A DNA stretch of 64,000 nucleotides from Rhizobium sp. CSW-27 (GTDB lineage: Bacteria > Pseudomonadota > Alphaproteobacteria > Rhizobiales > Rhizobiaceae). Positions 1 through 7,407 of this stretch are shown piece after piece. A program made the translations under genes and the position numbers. The stretch spans positions 1-64,000 of the forward strand of contig NZ_JAHHZO010000002.1 of the NCBI RefSeq assembly GCF_018760785.1, given 5' to 3'. Under the pieces are notes generated by a model. The model saw nothing but the letters and a program-made list of their open reading frames with translations, was not told the DNA's origin and did not search any database. The number at the start of each line of letters is the position of its first letter. Within the stretch, counting starts at the first letter, position 1.

Positions 1-309
1 CTTCATCCATGACTTCAAGCATGGCATCAGCGCCATCTCCAACCATCCCGTTCCGCTCCTGTCGATGAAGGAGCATATCTCGCGGCCTTGGTCAGAAAAG
101 CAAAGGTGGCCTGTTCGTCGCGCTCACGTTTTAGCTGTCTTCCCGATGCGTGCCGTGCCAGGTCGCGCGGAAATATTCCTTGACTTTTAGGGTCAAGTAT
201 TCTTTGGCTCATCGGTGTTTTCGGCGACATCCGGTGGGGGACCGGCGCTGTAATCGCCCCCATCTGACAATCCTTTTGAATTTCCAGTATTTCAGCGTCC
301 GGTCACGGT
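1..309. other. Left-edge region without a convincing gene
   Basis: No coding region is supported here. One plus-strand frame is open from the edge to about base 190, but its translation resembles nothing I recognise and it ends inside a candidate iron-responsive operator, so I do not call it a gene tail. The useful content is the operator at 181-195 and whatever promoter drives the sigma-factor gene that starts at 310. Confidence 0.5.
179..197. promoter_or_regulatory. Candidate iron-responsive operator (RirA/IRO box) upstream of hasI
   Basis: The sequence shows TGA (181-183), nine bases, then TCA (193-195). The arms extend to CTTGA and TCAAG, so each half-site is five matched bases. TGA-N9-TCA is the published core of the iron-responsive operator bound by RirA in Rhizobiaceae. 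It lies about 110 bases before the ECF sigma gene of a heme uptake operon, where an iron repressor would be expected. Binding by RirA is inference. Confidence 0.6.
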
Positions 310-810
310 ATGGGCATCAAGGAAGACGATAGGCGCTATACGGCCTATCTCGCGCACCGCATCGATCTGATTAACTATGCAACGCCGATACTCGGGTCAC
401 GTGCCGATGCCGAGGACGTCGTTCAGGAAGCCTTTCTCAAATTCGTTCCCGAAGACGCGGACAATCCCGACAAGCTGAAGCCCTATCTGCTGCGCATCGT
501 GCGCAATCTTGCACTCGATGTGCGCAAGCGGCGGCGATATGATCTGCGTCATTCACCCGATGACACGCCTTTCTGGGGCCTGCCGCAGGATCATGGAAGC
601 CCGGAAGATCATGCGCTTTTCTGCGAGCAGATCCGTAGCGTGGAGGCGGTGCTGTCGCAGATGCCGGCGCGCACCCGCATTGCTCTCGAGATGCACCGCT
701 TCGGCGGCTACAGGATGGAGGAGATCGCCACCCATCTGGATATCTCGGTTGCCAGCGTGCACAGGCTGATCAAGGCGGCGCTTGCGGAGTTCGCGGCGAA
801 AATGAAGTGA
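310..810 (+). CDS. hasI: ECF RNA polymerase sigma factor of the heme acquisition system (FecI/HasI type)
   Basis: A 166-aa extracytoplasmic-function sigma factor. Region 2 lies around residues 14-75, including the stretch with GSRADAEDVVQEAFLKF. Region 4 lies around 108-160 with a helix-turn-helix near MEEIATHLDISVASVHRLI. Length and layout fit FecI-type sigma factors that work with a FecR-type anti-sigma and a TonB-dependent receptor. The next genes are exactly those partners, in the order hasI-hasS-hasR of the Serratia has operon. No strong Shine-Dalgarno precedes the ATG at 310, and no other in-frame start is obvious. A candidate RirA box lies upstream, but the ECF promoter motif seen before the next two genes is absent. 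This suggests iron control rather than autoactivation. Confidence 0.9.
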   Translation: MGIKEDDRRYTAYLAHRIDLINYATPILGSRADAEDVVQEAFLKFVPEDADNPDKLKPYLLRIVRNLALDVRKRRRYDLRHSPDDTPFWGLPQDHGSPEDHALFCEQIRSVEAVLSQMPARTRIALEMHRFGGYRMEEIATHLDISVASVHRLIKAALAEFAAKMK

Positions 811-836
811 CCCCTGCCTGAAATGCCGGCAGTCGA

Positions 837-866
837 TGAAAAAAATCTTCGCCTTGATCGTCTCTT
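837..866 (+). promoter_or_regulatory. Candidate ECF sigma promoter before the anti-sigma gene
   Basis: TGAAAAAAATC at 837-847 is followed by nine bases and then ATCGTCTCTT at 857-866. The same two blocks, with the same 20-base distance between their first bases, recur at 2000-2029 before the receptor gene. An A-rich -35 block and a CGTC-containing -10 block at this spacing fit ECF promoters. In Serratia, HasI is known to act on the hasS and hasR promoters, which matches these two places. Confidence 0.6.
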
Positions 867-924
867 GAACAGGAACAGGTGCCGGGGCAATGCAGCATGA
901 CATACTGGAGCAGGCTTGAGCCTC

Positions 925-1941
925 ATGACGGTTAACTCTGACGGAAAGATCGAGCTTCCCCCGCAGATCCTGGAGGAGGCGGCAGACTGGCTGCTGCAGC
1001 TTCAGGAGACGCCGCAGGATGATCGGCTCCGGGCCGATTTCGAGGCATGGCTGGCTGCGTCCGGCAGGAACCGGCTGGCCTGGCAGCGTACGCAACGGGC
1101 CTGGCAGGCCTTCGGCGGCACCGAGCCGCAATATCGCGAACATTGGGAGAATGGTCCCCGTTCCGGGGCAGGTGTCGCGTCCGCAACCAGGCCGATGCCG
1201 CGGCGCTCTGCCTGGCGTTCCCGGGGAATGCTGGCCGCCATCACCGGCGCCGCACTCTGTCTGTTCGCGGTCTTTCTGCCGAGCGTGCTCATCCTGTTGC
1301 GCGCCGACTACAGGACCGCGACGGCGGAGAGCCGCACCGTGACCCTGGCGGACGGCAGCACCGTGCAGCTTGCGGCCTCGAGCGCGATCGCAACGGATTT
1401 TTCCGGCAACCGCCGGCGGGTGGTGCTCCTGGAGGGGCAGGCCTTCTTCGATGTCGTGCCAGACCAGCAGCGGCCATTCGTCGTTGATGCGAACAGCGTG
1501 ACGGTGCAGGTTCTCGGCACCGCCTTCGACGTCGAGATCAGCGACAGGCTGACCTCGGTCGCGCTGGAACACGGCAGCGTCAGGGCTTCTGTCGATTCTG
1601 CATCCGCCGCGCCGCCGGAGACGCTGGTTCCGGGCGAAATGCTGCTGGTCGACACCAGCACAGGGGCGATGCGCAAGCAGAGCATCGCGCTCGAAGACAT
1701 CGGCAGCTGGCGCACCGGACGGCTTTATGTCGTAAACCAGACGATCGGTTCGGTGATAGAGCAGATCCAGCGCTACCATCCGGCCTGGATCACCATTCCC
1801 GACCCCGTGCTTGCCCGCCAGACCGTGACCGGCTTCTACGACCTGCGTGCACCCGACCGGGCGCTTGAGGCATTGGTTGAACCCTATGGCGGCAAGGTTC
1901 ACACCGTATCGAACCTGGCCCGGATCATCGCCCGCTTCTGA
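925..1941 (+). CDS. hasS: FecR-family anti-sigma factor / sigma regulator (HasS type)
   Basis: A 338-aa inner-membrane regulator that should hold the ECF sigma factor and relay the signal from the receptor. The N-terminal cytoplasmic part (about residues 15-65, with EAADWLLQLQ and FEAWLAASGRNRLAWQRTQ) is the DUF4880-type sigma-binding region. A single membrane segment follows near residues 101-125. The periplasmic FecR domain contains LADGSTVQLAASSAIATDF, VVLLEGQAFFDV and VTVQVLGTAFDV. I chose ATG 925, about ten bases after CAGG; a TTG at 916 in the same frame has GGAG at 907-910 and is an alternative. The gene lies between the sigma factor and the receptor, downstream of its own candidate ECF promoter. 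Confidence 0.9.
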   Translation: MTVNSDGKIELPPQILEEAADWLLQLQETPQDDRLRADFEAWLAASGRNRLAWQRTQRAWQAFGGTEPQYREHWENGPRSGAGVASATRPMPRRSAWRSRGMLAAITGAALCLFAVFLPSVLILLRADYRTATAESRTVTLADGSTVQLAASSAIATDFSGNRRRVVLLEGQAFFDVVPDQQRPFVVDANSVTVQVLGTAFDVEISDRLTSVALEHGSVRASVDSASAAPPETLVPGEMLLVDTSTGAMRKQSIALEDIGSWRTGRLYVVNQTIGSVIEQIQRYHPAWITIPDPVLARQTVTGFYDLRAPDRALEALVEPYGGKVHTVSNLARIIARF

Positions 1942-1999
1942 GCGCGCGCTGCAATTTCACCCGTGATTTCAGTCACCTGGAAAAAAATCGCGAAAAGCG

Positions 2000-2030
2000 T
2001 GAAAAAAAATCGCGCGGCAATCGTCTCTTT
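2000..2030 (+). promoter_or_regulatory. Candidate ECF sigma promoter before the heme receptor gene
   Basis: TGAAAAAAAATC at 2000-2011 is followed by eight bases and then ATCGTCTCTTT at 2020-2030. It shares both blocks and the exact block-to-block distance (20 bases) with the site at 837-866. The sequence between the blocks is not conserved, which argues for a functional motif rather than a recent duplication. A candidate RirA box at 2033-2047 sits directly downstream, where a repressor would cover the transcription start. Confidence 0.6.
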
Positions 2031-2031
2031 G

Positions 2032-2048
2032 TTGAGTGGAAAATTCAA
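2032..2048. promoter_or_regulatory. Candidate iron-responsive operator (RirA/IRO box) before hasR
   Basis: TGA at 2033-2035, nine bases, then TCA at 2045-2047, with arms extending to TTGA and TCAA. It is the second TGA-N9-TCA site of the operon and lies just downstream of the candidate ECF promoter -10 block, a position suited to repression by an iron regulator. RirA as the binder is inferred from the site form and the rhizobial context. Confidence 0.55.
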
Positions 2049-2085
2049 GTAATTTCCCAACTTCAAAGGCAGGAGAGACGAGAGA

Positions 2086-4737
2086 GTGATGGCGTGTCGT
2101 GTTCGCAGCAGACATCAACGGGGAGAGCGCAGGTCATGGAACTGCCGCGCGGCATTGCTGGCTACGACGACGCTGGCTGCCCTGTGTGGGGGAATGCCGG
2201 CTTCGGCACAGACGGCAGCGGCCACGGCGACCGCCCAGTCCGGACCGGGGGAAACGCGAGCGTTCAATATTCCGGCTCAGTCGCTGGCCAGCGCCATCAG
2301 CGCGTTCGGCCGCCAGTCGGGATTGCAGGTGACGCTGTCGTTGGCCACTGCGGGCAGCATCCAGACGAAAGCCGTGATCGGCAGCTTTTCGCCGGCGGAG
2401 GCACTGGCCCGGATGCTGGACGGCACCGGCATTGCCTATCGCCTGTCGGCAAACGGTACGGCGGCCCTGATCGGGGCGCAACAGCCGGCCGACGGTACGA
2501 TGGTGGAAGATTCCGTCGTCCTGGATCAGGTGCTGGTCACCGGTAATATGGGGCGCAACGCACTGACGGGCGCAGGCTATCAGGGGACGCCGGACTGGGT
2601 CTATCAGGAGCCCGCAAGCGTCAGCGTGGTCTCGCGCGATGCCATCCGGAACGCGTCGGCACGCAATGCCCGCGATCTGCTGGCGAACACGGCAGGCGTG
2701 CTGGTGTCCGGCGACAGCAATCAGAACCAGGGTCTCAACGTCAACATTCGCGGTCTGCAGGACCAGAACCGTGTGGTCACGATGATTGACGGTGCGCGCC
2801 AGAACTTCCAGCGCGCCGGCCATGGCTCCTCGGGCCTGACCTATGTTGATCCGGCTTTGATCCGTTCCATCGAGGTCGAGAAAAGCAGCACCTCGGGCGC
2901 GGGCGGTGCGGGCGCGCTGGCCGGTTCCGTCAACTTCAGAACGATTGAGGCAGACGACCTGATCCGCGACGGCGAGCAGTCGGGTGCCGAGACCGATCTG
3001 ACGATTGGGACCAATGAATATCATTTCTCGGGGTCCGGATCGGCGGCCGTGCGCCTGTCGGACAGTTTTGCCCTGGTCGGCGGCATCAGCCGAAAGAAAC
3101 TGGGCGAATACGAGATCGGCAAGAACGGTTCCGTCGGGGGCGACTGGGAAGGCCTCGGCATGGACAAGCCGATCTTCACCGGATCGGGAACGACCTCGGG
3201 CCTCCTGAAGGCGCAGATGCAACCGACAGACGATACCACGCTCGACCTGAGCTGGCTGCATTATCGCTCGACCTTCAGCCAGGGAACAACCGACACAACC
3301 ACGTCGGGCAGCCTGCGCGAAGATACCGAGGATGTCACCAACAACACCTTCGTTGCCGCATTCGGCTGGGATCCGGACAGCGAACTCATCGATCTGAAGG
3401 CGAGGCTCTGGCTGAACCGTGTCGAGAACGATGAATTCAGACCTAAGAGAACAGACGGCGTCGACGACGCCAATGTCAACTACGGTATGAAGACGTTCGG
3501 CGGCAGCATCGAGAACACCAGCCGGTTTGCACTCCCCTTCGGGGACCTGTCTCTGAACTATGGCATGGAGGCCTTCCGCGATCTCGGCAAAACCACCGTG
3601 ACCGGAGCTGCCATCGCCGCTGATCCGAACCAGGCCCTGTGGTACAGCGGTTCGAACCCCTCCGGGCGGCGGGACATGATCAGCGGCTTTGCCAACGCCA
3701 CGCTGGACCATGACGACTGGCTGACGCTCTCCGGCGGATTGCGATACGATTACTATCGTCTGTCGGGAACCTCCACGGTATTCAGCGAGCCTGTGCAGGT
3801 TTATAATCCGCCATCAAACTGCCTACGCTACTATTCCGATGGTATCCGATGCCGCGTATGGGGTAATCCGGCCTATTATTCCTATGAATATCCGACAGAG
3901 GATGTTCACGTCGCAGTCTCCGATTCCAAGCTGCTGCCAACCGCTACAATTGCGGTGAAGCCGTTCGACAGCGTCCAGATCTTCGGCAAATACACCGAGG
4001 GTTTCCGCCCGCCGACGATCATGGAGGCGCTCATTGGCGGCTCGCATGTGGGCTCATACGGTCCGGCCAATGCTCCCAATCCGGATCTTGGTGCCGAAAC
4101 CGCCAACACCTACGAGCTGGGGGTCAACTTTTCGCAGGACAACGTATTTCAGGCCGGCGACAGCGTCCGGACGAAGGTCGTGGGCTTCTATCGCGAGGTC
4201 GATGACTACATCGCCCTCGGCACGGTCGATCTGGGTGCGGTTCAGTATGCCTCCTACGTCAATCTCGACGGCACGACCCGGATGCGCGGGATCGAACTGG
4301 AAGGCAATTACGATGCCGGGCGCTACTATCTCGGCGGTTCGTTCACCTACACGGACGCGGATTACGCCTCGCAGTACACCTATAACGGTACCTCATACAA
4401 TACGGGGCAGTATGTCATCTTCGGGGTTCCGAAATACCGCTTCACGGCGGATGCAGGGGTTCGGTTCCTTGAGGAAACGCTGACGATTGGCGCCAGGGTT
4501 ACGCATGTTGATGCGCAGAAGCAGGAGATCGGCACCATGCAGACCCTGCTCAGCGCCTATGCAACCGACAGCTACACGACCCTCGACATATACGGTTCCT
4601 ACGCGATCAACGAAAACACGAAGCTGCGCTTCGCGGTGAACAATGTCACGGATGTCGCCTACCTGCCGGCGCTGGGGGCTGCGAGTTACCCCGCACCCGG
4701 CCGCACCGCGACGCTTTCACTGAACATCAGATTCTAG
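2086..4737 (+). CDS. hasR: TonB-dependent heme/hemophore receptor with N-terminal signalling domain (HasR type)
   Basis: An 883-aa outer-membrane receptor. A signal peptide ends near ASAQ (about residue 42). An STN signalling domain follows at about 56-125 (AFNIPAQSLASAISAFGRQ), then the plug at about 160-290 and a beta-barrel ending in a terminal Phe (SLNIRF). In the barrel, FRPP near residue 640 and NPDL near 664 match the FRAP/NPNL signature of heme receptors, with a His (GGSH) between them. The STN domain is what couples a receptor to a FecR/ECF pair, and those genes lie immediately upstream. The start is GTG 2086 or ATG 2089, after AGGAG at 2071-2075. The hemophore gene follows, which marks this as HasR rather than a siderophore receptor. 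Confidence 0.9.
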   Translation: MMACRVRSRHQRGERRSWNCRAALLATTTLAALCGGMPASAQTAAATATAQSGPGETRAFNIPAQSLASAISAFGRQSGLQVTLSLATAGSIQTKAVIGSFSPAEALARMLDGTGIAYRLSANGTAALIGAQQPADGTMVEDSVVLDQVLVTGNMGRNALTGAGYQGTPDWVYQEPASVSVVSRDAIRNASARNARDLLANTAGVLVSGDSNQNQGLNVNIRGLQDQNRVVTMIDGARQNFQRAGHGSSGLTYVDPALIRSIEVEKSSTSGAGGAGALAGSVNFRTIEADDLIRDGEQSGAETDLTIGTNEYHFSGSGSAAVRLSDSFALVGGISRKKLGEYEIGKNGSVGGDWEGLGMDKPIFTGSGTTSGLLKAQMQPTDDTTLDLSWLHYRSTFSQGTTDTTTSGSLREDTEDVTNNTFVAAFGWDPDSELIDLKARLWLNRVENDEFRPKRTDGVDDANVNYGMKTFGGSIENTSRFALPFGDLSLNYGMEAFRDLGKTTVTGAAIAADPNQALWYSGSNPSGRRDMISGFANATLDHDDWLTLSGGLRYDYYRLSGTSTVFSEPVQVYNPPSNCLRYYSDGIRCRVWGNPAYYSYEYPTEDVHVAVSDSKLLPTATIAVKPFDSVQIFGKYTEGFRPPTIMEALIGGSHVGSYGPANAPNPDLGAETANTYELGVNFSQDNVFQAGDSVRTKVVGFYREVDDYIALGTVDLGAVQYASYVNLDGTTRMRGIELEGNYDAGRYYLGGSFTYTDADYASQYTYNGTSYNTGQYVIFGVPKYRFTADAGVRFLEETLTIGARVTHVDAQKQEIGTMQTLLSAYATDSYTTLDIYGSYAINENTKLRFAVNNVTDVAYLPALGAASYPAPGRTATLSLNIRF

Positions 4738-4742
4738 GAATT

Positions 4743-4762
4743 CCTTCCGCTTCGTCGGAAGG
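4743..4762 (+). promoter_or_regulatory. Hairpin in the hasR-hasA intergenic region
   Basis: CCTTCCG at 4743-4749 pairs with CGGAAGG at 4756-4762 around the six-base loop CTTCGT. No run of T follows, so it is not a classical terminator. It lies six bases after the receptor stop and before the strong ribosome site of the hemophore gene. It may protect or separate the hemophore message, which is usually needed in far greater amount than the receptor. That role is inference. Confidence 0.5.
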
Positions 4763-4806
4763 ACGGCTCCATCATGGGGATGGACCAAGACACAAGGAGA
4801 AATGAC

Positions 4807-5550
4807 ATGGTTGCAAAGATTTACCAGTATGCCGGCGCCGAGGACATCAAGGCATATCTCACCGCGTGGACGGCTCTCGATCCCCTCTCCGGACACGGCG
4901 ATTTTTACCCGGCGTCAACGCCGTTCTCGCAGTGGGCAGGCGGTGATGAAGGCGGCAGCCGACCGGTCGAAGCCGTTCTGCTGGAAGGATCGTTCACCTA
5001 TCCGGCGAATGGCGGCTTTGTCGGTACGGTCAATACGCTTACCTTCGGCGAAGGCCTGTCGGGCGGCGGTAGCACCCCCTACAGCATCGACACCGTCGAA
5101 CTTCTGATCGATCTCGGTGGAGCCACGCCGAACACCACCTTCAACTACGCCATCTATCAGCTGATGGGTACTGCGGGCACCGCATCCGCAGCAAGCCTCT
5201 ACAGCTACCTGGGAATCGTCGGTACCGAACAGTATGGCACGACCGGCGACGACACCCAGTACAGCTTCGCAGGATCGGACACCTTCTTCGGGGATTCCGG
5301 TGAGGATACCTTTGTCTTCCTCAGCACGAGCAATGGGGCAGATACGATCACCGACTTCGTAATCGGCGACGACCTCATCGACTTCTCGTCGGTAACGGCC
5401 TTCACCTCCTTCACCGACGTCGCAAGCGCCGTTACCGCGAATGCCGCCGGTGATGCAGTCATTACGTGGTCCGGCGGCTCGGTTACTCTGACCGGTCATT
5501 CTGCTGCTACCTTCAGCATGGACTTCAGCTCCGCTGACATCCTTGTCTAA
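4807..5550 (+). CDS. hasA: Secreted hemophore, HasA-like, with RTX-type C-terminal secretion region
   Basis: A 247-aa extracellular heme-binding protein with no N-terminal signal peptide. AAGGAG at 4794-4799 sets the start at ATG 4807; an ATG at 4774 lacks such a site. Residues 78-87 (LTFGEGLSGG, followed by a PYSI motif) match the HasA core. Tyr65 in GSFTYP fits the heme-ligating Tyr75 of Serratia HasA, and His30 in SGHGDFY sits where its His32 loop would be. The second half is unlike classical HasA: residues about 145-200 contain GDSGEDTFVF and a GADTITDF/GDDLIDFS stretch typical of serralysin/RTX type I secretion C-termini. It is followed at once by its ABC exporter genes. At about 247 aa it is longer than the roughly 190-205 aa usual for HasA. 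Confidence 0.85.
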   Translation: MVAKIYQYAGAEDIKAYLTAWTALDPLSGHGDFYPASTPFSQWAGGDEGGSRPVEAVLLEGSFTYPANGGFVGTVNTLTFGEGLSGGGSTPYSIDTVELLIDLGGATPNTTFNYAIYQLMGTAGTASAASLYSYLGIVGTEQYGTTGDDTQYSFAGSDTFFGDSGEDTFVFLSTSNGADTITDFVIGDDLIDFSSVTAFTSFTDVASAVTANAAGDAVITWSGGSVTLTGHSAATFSMDFSSADILV

Positions 5551-7407
5551 GTGGCACGCATGATGTTGTTGGATCTCCAACGGCAGACACCGTCGCAGCT
5601 TCATGCTGCGGCGGTGGTCTTGCCTCTCCGGCGAACCATGATCGGCATTGCCCTGATCAGCGGCGTGGTCAACGTGCTGGCGCTGACCAGTCCTCTGTTC
5701 ATGTTGCAGGTCTATGACCGCGTGCTATCGAGCGGCAGCGTCCCGACGCTGCTCGGTCTTGCCGTGCTTGCGGCGGGGCTTTACGCCTTCCAGGCCCTTC
5801 TGGACATCATCCGCTCGCGCGTGCTGCTGCGGATCGGCGAGCGGTTCGACCTGCAGATGTCCGGACGGGTTCATGACGCCGTGGTGCGTCTTCCGCTCCT
5901 GACGCGGATGCAGGGTGACGGCCTGCAGCCGCTGCGTGATCTCGACAACGTGCGTGGCTTCCTGTCCGGTCAGGGGCCGACCGCCCTGTTCGACCTGCCC
6001 TGGATGCCGCTCTATCTCGGTCTCTGCTTTCTGTTCCATGTCTGGATCGGCATGACGGCGCTTGTCGGCGCCATCGTTCTGGTGTCGCTGACGGCGCTCA
6101 CCAATGTGTTGTCGCAAAAGCCGATCCGCGACACCATCGCCACCAACATGGTGCGAAATGGCCTGATGGAAGCCGGCCGCCGGAATGCGGAAGTGGTGCA
6201 GGCCATGGGGCTCGGCCGCCGAATCGGCGCGCGCTGGAGCAAGGCCAATGCCGATTATCTTGCCGCCAACCGCAAGGCCGGCGATGTGGCCGGCGGCCTT
6301 GGCGGGATCTCCAGGGCGCTGCGCGTGATGCTGCAGTCGGCCATCCTCGGTGTCGGTGCCTGGCTGGTGATCGAGCAGGAAGCGTCGGGCGGTGTGATGA
6401 TCGCCAGCTCGATCATGATGGGCCGGGCGCTGGCTCCCGTCGATCTGGCCATTGCCAGCTGGAAACCCTACCTGATGGCGCGCCAGAGCTGGGAGAGGCT
6501 GAGCGACCTGCTCGGAAAACTGCCGCCGGACGCATCTGTCACAGCCCTTCCGAAGCCGGAACGCGAACTGCGCGCCGAAGCCATCGCAATTGCGCCGCCG
6601 GGAGAGCGGAAGCCGACCGTGATGGGGCTGGACTTTGCCGTGCCGGCCGGCAGCGCGCTTGGCATCATCGGCGCATCCGGGTCCGGGAAATCGACGCTGT
6701 CGCGCGTTCTCGTCGGCGCATGGTCGCCGATTGCCGGCAAGGTGCGGCTTGACGGGGCGAGTTTCGAGCAATGGGATCGCGAAGCGCTGGGCCGGCACAT
6801 CGGTTATCTGCCCCAGGGCGTCGAACTGTTCGACGGAACCATTGCCGAGAATATCTCCCGCTTCGATGACGATCCCGATCCGCAGGCGATCGTGGCGGCA
6901 GCAAGGGCCGCCGGCGCTCACGACCTCATCCTGCGCTTCGAAAAGGGCTACGACACGCCGATCGGCGAGGCGGGGTCAGCCCTGTCGGCCGGCCAGCGCC
7001 AGCGCATCGGTCTTGCCCGCGCGCTCTATCGCGATCCCTTCCTGGTGGTGCTGGACGAGCCGAATGCCAATCTGGATGCGGAAGGTGAAGCGGCCGTGGT
7101 GAGCGCCATCGCCGCGGTGCGCGAGCGCGGCGGGATCGCCGTCGTGGTCGCGCATCGGCCGAGTGCCATTGGTGTGGTCGATCTCGTGCTCGTGATGGAG
7201 AACGGGCGGCAGAAGGCATTCGGACCGCGCGACGAGGTGCTGTCAAAGGTCCTCAAGGCCGCTCCGGCGGCACCGCCGGCGGCGCGCAAGGGTTTTGCGG
7301 TGACGGGCCACGGCCTGACCCCGCTGCGGGTTGTCGCCGATCCTCTCCAACGGACAGAGCACGTCGAGACGGGCAATGATAAGGAGGAGCCGGATGTCAG
7401 GCGTTGA
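5551..7407 (+). CDS. hasD: Type I secretion ABC transporter (HasD/PrtD type)
   Basis: A 618-aa inner-membrane exporter ATPase expected to secrete the hemophore. Membrane segments begin around residues 30-50 (IGIALISGVVNVLALTSPL), typical of the PrtD/HasD group. The nucleotide-binding domain has Walker [10 protein letters not shown] (374-382), the signature LSAGQ (478-482) and Walker B LVVLDEP (498-504). GTG 5551 directly abuts the hemophore stop; ATG codons at 5560 and 5563 are alternatives. Translational coupling to hasA is likely. The C-terminal tail overlaps the start of the next gene by 14 bases. Confidence 0.92.
   Translation: MARMMLLDLQRQTPSQLHAAAVVLPLRRTMIGIALISGVVNVLALTSPLFMLQVYDRVLSSGSVPTLLGLAVLAAGLYAFQALLDIIRSRVLLRIGERFDLQMSGRVHDAVVRLPLLTRMQGDGLQPLRDLDNVRGFLSGQGPTALFDLPWMPLYLGLCFLFHVWIGMTALVGAIVLVSLTALTNVLSQKPIRDTIATNMVRNGLMEAGRRNAEVVQAMGLGRRIGARWSKANADYLAANRKAGDVAGGLGGISRALRVMLQSAILGVGAWLVIEQEASGGVMIASSIMMGRALAPVDLAIASWKPYLMARQSWERLSDLLGKLPPDASVTALPKPERELRAEAIAIAPPGERKPTVMGLDFAVPAGSALGIIGASGSGKSTLSRVLVGAWSPIAGKVRLDGASFEQWDREALGRHIGYLPQGVELFDGTIAENISRFDDDPDPQAIVAAARAAGAHDLILRFEKGYDTPIGEAGSALSAGQRQRIGLARALYRDPFLVVLDEPNANLDAEGEAAVVSAIAAVRERGGIAVVVAHRPSAIGVVDLVLVMENGRQKAFGPRDEVLSKVLKAAPAAPPAARKGFAVTGHGLTPLRVVADPLQRTEHVETGNDKEEPDVRR

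Noticed and set aside
2-190. Open frame running in from the left edge
   Set aside because: It has no recognisable motif, ends within a candidate operator and could be a chance frame, so I do not report it as a gene tail.
553-1902. Long open frame on the minus strand opposite the sigma/anti-sigma genes
   Set aside because: It runs antisense to two well-identified genes and its translation is Arg/Pro/Gly-rich with no domain, as expected from GC-rich shadow frames.
3648-3665. TTCGAACCCC-like string resembling a tRNA T-loop
   Set aside because: It lies inside the hasR reading frame and no acceptor stem, D-arm or anticodon arm can be built around it.
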